Shown here: piece after piece, positions 60,495 through 64,000 of the stretch
How positions within the stretch are numbered: position 1 is the first letter of the stretch
Layout: the number at the start of each line of letters is the position of its first letter
Assembly: GCF_039872765.1 (NCBI RefSeq)
Contig: NZ_JBDPZC010000017.1
Span: 1-64,000, forward strand
DNA from: Roseateles_B flavus
Lineage (GTDB): Bacteria; Pseudomonadota; Gammaproteobacteria; Burkholderiales; Burkholderiaceae_C
Direction: 5' to 3'
Length of the DNA: 64,000 bases
Notes under the pieces: generated by a model
The model's input: only the letters and a program-made list of their open reading frames with translations
Databases searched by the model: none
What the model was told of the DNA's origin: nothing
Made by a program: the position numbers and the translations under genes

Positions 60495-62255
60495 TCAGAC
60501 CGTTCTGACTTTGACCCGTGCGTGCTCGTTGATGCCCATCGCACCGAAGAACAGGGCCACCAGGCGGTGGGTGTCCTTGAAGACGACGTTGCGGTTCTCG
60601 CTGCGGCGGCTGAGCACCCAGTTGAGCAGGTCGCCGGCGGCGAGGAAGTCCAGGCGGATCAGGGCCGGGCAGGACACCTCGATCAATGAGGCCGCGCCCA
60701 GCTCGCCGCTCATCAGATTGAGCGTCTCGCTGATGTCGCCATGCAGCTGGCCGCTGAGCTCCAGCTGCACGGCCTGGCCCAGCTTGGTCTGTTCGCCCAG
60801 GCTGGTCTCGAGGAAGGTGCTCTGCGCGTCCAGGGCCTGCTGCTGCGTGGTGGAGGTGGGGCCCTGCGTGGACAGGCTGTTGCCGCTGACCCGCACCAGG
60901 CACTTGGCCTTCTCCCAGGACGGCGGCGAGACCTCGTAGGTGACGCAGTAGTCGATGGCGGCTTCGTCGAACTGGTCCGGCCGGTTGACCAGGCGCAGCG
61001 CTTCCATGCGCAGCATCCAGAGGGCCGGATCGACATCGCGGACGCCCACGGGCGCCATGTCCTTGATCACCTGCAGGAACTGGTCGCCGGCCAGCCAGCG
61101 GATGTCCAGCACCTGCTTGGACCAGTCCTTGAACACGGACTGCAGCTTGGCGCAGCCTTCGGTGTCCAGCTGCTGGAGGTCCTTCCAGTCCAGCACCCAG
61201 GGCATGGGCGAGGACTCGCAGCGCGAGCGCATCTGCTGCACGGCCTCGGCGTCAAGGTAGGCCGGGGCGGACCAGCAGACGGCGCCCGGGCTGCCCTTGG
61301 GCGGGCGCACCTTGCGCTGCTGCTCGGCCACCATCTTGGGCATGGAGAACCACTGCGGCGCCGACAGCCCGAACTGCTGCGCGTACTCCAGCGCCAGGGC
61401 CTCGAACTTGCTCTGCTGGCCGGTGGCGCGGTAGAAGTCGAAGAGCACCAGCCAGGTCTCGGCATGCAGATTGCGGCTGCCGCCGGGCTGGGTGAGCTCG
61501 GTGAGGCTGCGCTCGCAGCTTTCGTTGTCCGCGTTGGCGAAGGCGATCACGGCCTCGTCCAGCTCGGCGTCGTGCACGACCTCGTTCACCTCGATGGCTG
61601 CGCTCTCCGTCATGCGGAAGCTGAGGCCCGGGTTCATGGGCATCAGCTCGGGCAGCTCGCTGGGCGCGCCTTCGGCGGGCGGTGGAAGCTTGGTGTCGAC
61701 CACGGCGGCCGCGGGGACCGGCGCATTGCTGGGCCGCTCGCGGCCAGGCGCCGGTGCGGCCGAGGTGGGCGCGGGGGCGCCGCCTCTGGGAATCTCGGTG
61801 TTGGGGACCGCAGGCATGGTCGGCGCGAAGGCCGCCGCGCGGGTGCTGGTCTCGAAGAAGCCGGAAGAGGGCGGCGAGGGCGCACGGGCGAAGCTCTCGC
61901 CCACCATCTGCTGCTCGATCTCGTCGATCTTGGCCTTGACCTGCAGGTCCACCCGCTGGCCCATGTCGCTGTTCATGCGCTCGACCTCGTCCATGCGTGA
62001 CGAGGAGGCGCCCAGGGCGGCCAGCTGCTCGGGCGAGAGGCCCTCGCGGCGGATGCGGCGCAGCATGTCCAGCTCGCGCTTGCGGACGAAGTCATTGCGC
62101 CGCTTGCGCTCCACCATGGCCCGCAACTCGGCCTTGGCGGCGTCGGCCTGCGGGTCGTCCTGGCGCGAATTGATCTCAGCCCAGTCGGTGGTCGGGTTGG
62201 CGACAAAGCGCGCGACCTTGCGGAAGAAGCTCTCGCTGTCCTTGGGGTCGGTCAT
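60495..62255 (-). CDS. Large STAS-like domain protein
   Basis: A 586-residue cytoplasmic protein. The N-terminal 120 residues are charged and helical (LDMLRRIRREGLSPEQLAALGASSS), followed by a Pro/Ala-rich linker to about 200. The C-terminal half contains two segments that look like STAS folds: PWVLDWKDLQQLDTEGCAKLQSVFKDW and CPALIRLDFLAAGDLLNWVLSRRSENRNVVFKDTHRLVALFFGAMGI. No kinase or transporter domain is present, so it is not a simple anti-sigma antagonist. It is conserved beside hslUV in related bacteria (from memory). AGGAA precedes the start. The role is unknown. Confidence 0.72.
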   Translation of the reverse strand: MTDPKDSESFFRKVARFVANPTTDWAEINSRQDDPQADAAKAELRAMVERKRRNDFVRKRELDMLRRIRREGLSPEQLAALGASSSRMDEVERMNSDMGQRVDLQVKAKIDEIEQQMVGESFARAPSPPSSGFFETSTRAAAFAPTMPAVPNTEIPRGGAPAPTSAAPAPGRERPSNAPVPAAAVVDTKLPPPAEGAPSELPELMPMNPGLSFRMTESAAIEVNEVVHDAELDEAVIAFANADNESCERSLTELTQPGGSRNLHAETWLVLFDFYRATGQQSKFEALALEYAQQFGLSAPQWFSMPKMVAEQQRKVRPPKGSPGAVCWSAPAYLDAEAVQQMRSRCESSPMPWVLDWKDLQQLDTEGCAKLQSVFKDWSKQVLDIRWLAGDQFLQVIKDMAPVGVRDVDPALWMLRMEALRLVNRPDQFDEAAIDYCVTYEVSPPSWEKAKCLVRVSGNSLSTQGPTSTTQQQALDAQSTFLETSLGEQTKLGQAVQLELSGQLHGDISETLNLMSGELGAASLIEVSCPALIRLDFLAAGDLLNWVLSRRSENRNVVFKDTHRLVALFFGAMGINEHARVKVRTV

Positions 62256-62307
62256 GCGGTTCCTGATGGGCTGGGACGGGGGGCCGGCAAGGGCGGGTCG
62301 CGGCGAC

Positions 62308-63000
62308 TCAGTCGCCGAACATCTTCTGTTTCAGCTCGCGGCGCTGCTGGGCTTCCAGCGACAGCGTGGCCGTCGGGCGGGCGATCAGGCGGCCGAGGCC
62401 GATGGGCTCGCCGGTCTCGTCGCAATAGCCGTACTCGCCGCTGTCCAGGCGCTGCAGCGACTGCATGATCTTCTTCAGCAGCTTGCGCTCGCGGTCACGG
62501 GTGCGCAGTTCCAGGGCGTGCTCTTCCTCGATGGTGGCGCGGTCGGCCGGATCGGGGACGATGGAGGTGTCTTCGCGCAGATGCTCGGTGGTTTCTCCGG
62601 CATTGGAGAGCAGGCTCTCCTTGAGTTCGTTCAGCTTGGCGCGGAAGAACTCAATCTGCTTGTCGTTCATGTACTCGCTGTCCGGCATGGCCAGGACTTC
62701 GGCGTCGGTCAGTTCGTTGCCAGGCTTGGATTTCCAGGCGTTCGCGAGCTTGGGGTCGGCTTTCACGGCAGGGCGGGGCGTTTCAATCAAGGGACTACTC
62801 GAGGACCGCGCAGGCGGCTTGGGGGGGGCGAAGCGATCGGCAAAGCGGCTGGCGGCGGCCGGAGCCTCCGTCACCACGGTGTCGGCATCGCCGGAAGGGG
62901 CGGCACTGGCCTTGGCGGCAGATTTGCTGGCCTTGGGTGCCGACCGCGCAGCGGCCGGAGCCGGGGCAGCGGTGGATTTCGGGGCCTGGGTCTTGCTCAC
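62308..63000 (-). CDS. dksA: RNA polymerase-binding factor DksA
   Basis: A 230-residue DksA with an extended Ala/Pro/Lys-rich N-terminus of about 90 residues. The coiled-coil tip carries D-x-x-D-x-A in PDPADRATIEEE, and the globular end reads YGYCDETGEPIGLGRLIARPTATLSLEAQ. The four-cysteine zinc finger of E. coli DksA is reduced to one Cys, as in zinc-independent variants. It acts with ppGpp on RNA polymerase. Translation begins at a GTG at 63000, preceded by GAGGAG. It lies downstream of a COG0523 GTPase gene. Confidence 0.92.
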   Translation of the reverse strand: MSKTQAPKSTAAPAPAAARSAPKASKSAAKASAAPSGDADTVVTEAPAAASRFADRFAPPKPPARSSSSPLIETPRPAVKADPKLANAWKSKPGNELTDAEVLAMPDSEYMNDKQIEFFRAKLNELKESLLSNAGETTEHLREDTSIVPDPADRATIEEEHALELRTRDRERKLLKKIMQSLQRLDSGEYGYCDETGEPIGLGRLIARPTATLSLEAQQRRELKQKMFGD

Positions 63001-63255
63001 TTTCAGTCTCCTCGCAGGGTGTTTATACCTGCTTCAAAGGGCACTTTCGCCAACGGGACCAGTTCTGGGGACCAGCTTCGCCAAACTTTTGCCAACCCTG
63101 CTGTCCTGCCTTTGTGGGGCAGGGCGATCCCCTGGGGGATCAGGGCCGGTGCCAGGGGGTGACGGGAGGTCATCCCCTGAGCCAGCGCTTCTGTCAGTTT
63201 TGGGCGCCGCGGATTGTAGCCATAGGGAGTGGCACCCAACTGACAGAGTGTGTCA
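63001..63255 (-). promoter_or_regulatory. Structured dksA upstream region
   Basis: This gap between the COG0523 gene and dksA holds a perfect dyad GATCCCC-TG-GGGGATC (63126-63141), a strong hairpin CAGGGGGTGAC/GTCATCCCCTG (63153-63179) and a TATAAA-like box at 63022-63027 on the leftward strand. It probably contains a terminator-like or leader structure plus the dksA promoter. Confidence 0.45.
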
Positions 63256-64000
63256 CTAGGCGAGACAGCCTTCCAGTCCCTGCAGCAGGATCTCCTTGGG
63301 CAGGTCGATGCCGATGAAGACCATCTTGCTCTGCTTCTTCTCGCCGGGCATCCAGCGCGGGCCCAGATCCGAGCCCATCAGCTGGTGCACGCCCTGGAAG
63401 ATCACCTTCTTGTCGGTGCCCTTCATGTAGAGCACGCCTTTGTAGCGCAGCATCTTGGGGCCGTAGACCTGCACGATGGCGCCCAGGAACTCCTCCAGCT
63501 TGGCCGGGTTGAAGGGCTTCTCGGCACGGTAGACGAAGGACTTCACGTCATCGTCATGGGCGTGGTGGTGCGGATGGTCGCAGTGCTCGCCATGCTCATG
63601 GTCGTGATCATGGTGATGATGGTGGTGGTCGTGGTCGTCGGCCTTGAGGAAATCCGGGTCGATCTCCAGCTTGGCATTCAGGTTGAAGCCGCGCAGGTCG
63701 AAGACGCGGGCCAGCTCCACCTCGCCGAAATGCACGCGCTGCTGCGGCGCGCGCGGGTTCATGTGCTTGATGCGGTGGGCCAGGGCGTCCACGGCGGCGG
63801 GGTCGCAGAGGTCGGTCTTGGACAGGAAGATCTGGTCCGCGAAGCCGATCTGGCGGCGCGCCTCCTGGCGGGTGTTGAGCTGCTCCTCGGCATGCTTGGC
63901 GTCCACCAGGGTCAGGACGGAATCCAGCAGGTAGCTCTCGGCGATCTCGTCGTCCATGAAGAAGGTCTGGGCGACGGGGCCGGGGTCGGCCAGGCCGGTG
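63256..64000 (-). CDS. COG0523 (CobW/YjiA) GTPase, C-terminal part
   Basis: The C-terminal 247 residues of a COG0523 metal-chaperone GTPase; the N-terminus with the P-loop lies beyond the window edge. Visible are LDSVLTLVDAKHAEEQL, the base-recognition FLSKTDL, a His/Asp-rich segment (about 63575-63645, more than 15 His) that could bind zinc or another metal, and the C-terminal CobW domain (VKSFVYRAEKPFNPAKLEEFL, MLRYKGVLYMKG). The family delivers metals such as zinc or cobalt. Its position upstream of a zinc-finger-poor dksA suggests a zinc-homeostasis link, which is inference. Confidence 0.92.
   Translation of the reverse strand, partial: TGLADPGPVAQTFFMDDEIAESYLLDSVLTLVDAKHAEEQLNTRQEARRQIGFADQIFLSKTDLCDPAAVDALAHRIKHMNPRAPQQRVHFGEVELARVFDLRGFNLNAKLEIDPDFLKADDHDHHHHHHDHDHEHGEHCDHPHHHAHDDDVKSFVYRAEKPFNPAKLEEFLGAIVQVYGPKMLRYKGVLYMKGTDKKVIFQGVHQLMGSDLGPRWMPGEKKQSKMVFIGIDLPKEILLQGLEGCLA

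Overview
The window is 64 kb of gene-dense, GC-rich chromosomal DNA from a betaproteobacterium, most likely a Burkholderiales member of the Roseateles/Pelomonas/Paucibacter/Rubrivivax type. That placement is inferred from the 5S rRNA tail, the FFLEELY-fadD-MBL cluster, a PEP-CTERM protein, the hslVU/STAS/dksA/COG0523 block and the codon bias. I see no prophage, integron, transposase gene, tRNA or CRISPR array. The window opens inside the last gene of an rRNA operon and closes inside a COG0523 GTPase gene.

1-12.1 kb: 5S rRNA tail and terminator; a leftward lipid-metabolism cluster (FFLEELY protein, long-chain acyl-CoA ligase, MBL-fold hydrolase); hppD facing its Lrp-type regulator across a perfect palindrome; a TPMT-like methyltransferase; an HDOD protein; a patch of very small ORFs; an HTH-like protein; and an EF-G paralog without the usual catalytic histidine. 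12.2-20.3 kb: dadA under a tandem glycine riboswitch, a DUF2785 protein, a PQQ-type sugar dehydrogenase lipoprotein with a Thr-Pro repeat linker, two overlapping GNAT genes, a diguanylate cyclase and AMP nucleosidase. 20.4-31.9 kb: a surface pullulanase, a secreted tail-collar protein, a PEP-CTERM protein, a beta-propeller lactonase, CreA, an M61 peptidase, a ChaA-type antiporter, a YdeI-like protein and two tandem rhodaneses.

32.3-41.9 kb is the most distinctive part. It is one rightward seven-gene signalling operon, mostly with ATGA/GTGA start-stop overlaps: a membrane PAS-(degenerate GGDEF)-EAL-REC-PAS protein, a 60-aa unknown protein, an HDOD protein, a histidine kinase, a response regulator with an eroded HD-GYP domain, a second response regulator, and a PAS histidine kinase paralogous to the first. 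It combines c-di-GMP turnover with a branched His-Asp circuit of two kinases and three receivers. Three chemoreceptor genes (42.1, 43.7 and 52.2 kb) and another EAL protein lie nearby.

45-64 kb: an orphan Lrp-type regulator, an SMP-30 lactonase, fused isobutyryl-CoA mutase icmF behind a perfect LiuR-like palindrome, coaX, an ABC exporter pair, a two-TM potassium channel, hslVU, a large STAS-like protein, a dksA whose product has a reduced zinc finger, and the COG0523 GTPase. Regulatory DNA stands out in several intergenic gaps: the glycine riboswitch, the hppD and icmF palindromes, inverted repeats near 9.15, 20.3 and 25.55 kb, and a dispersed GGGGTCAGGTCTTGCC element.
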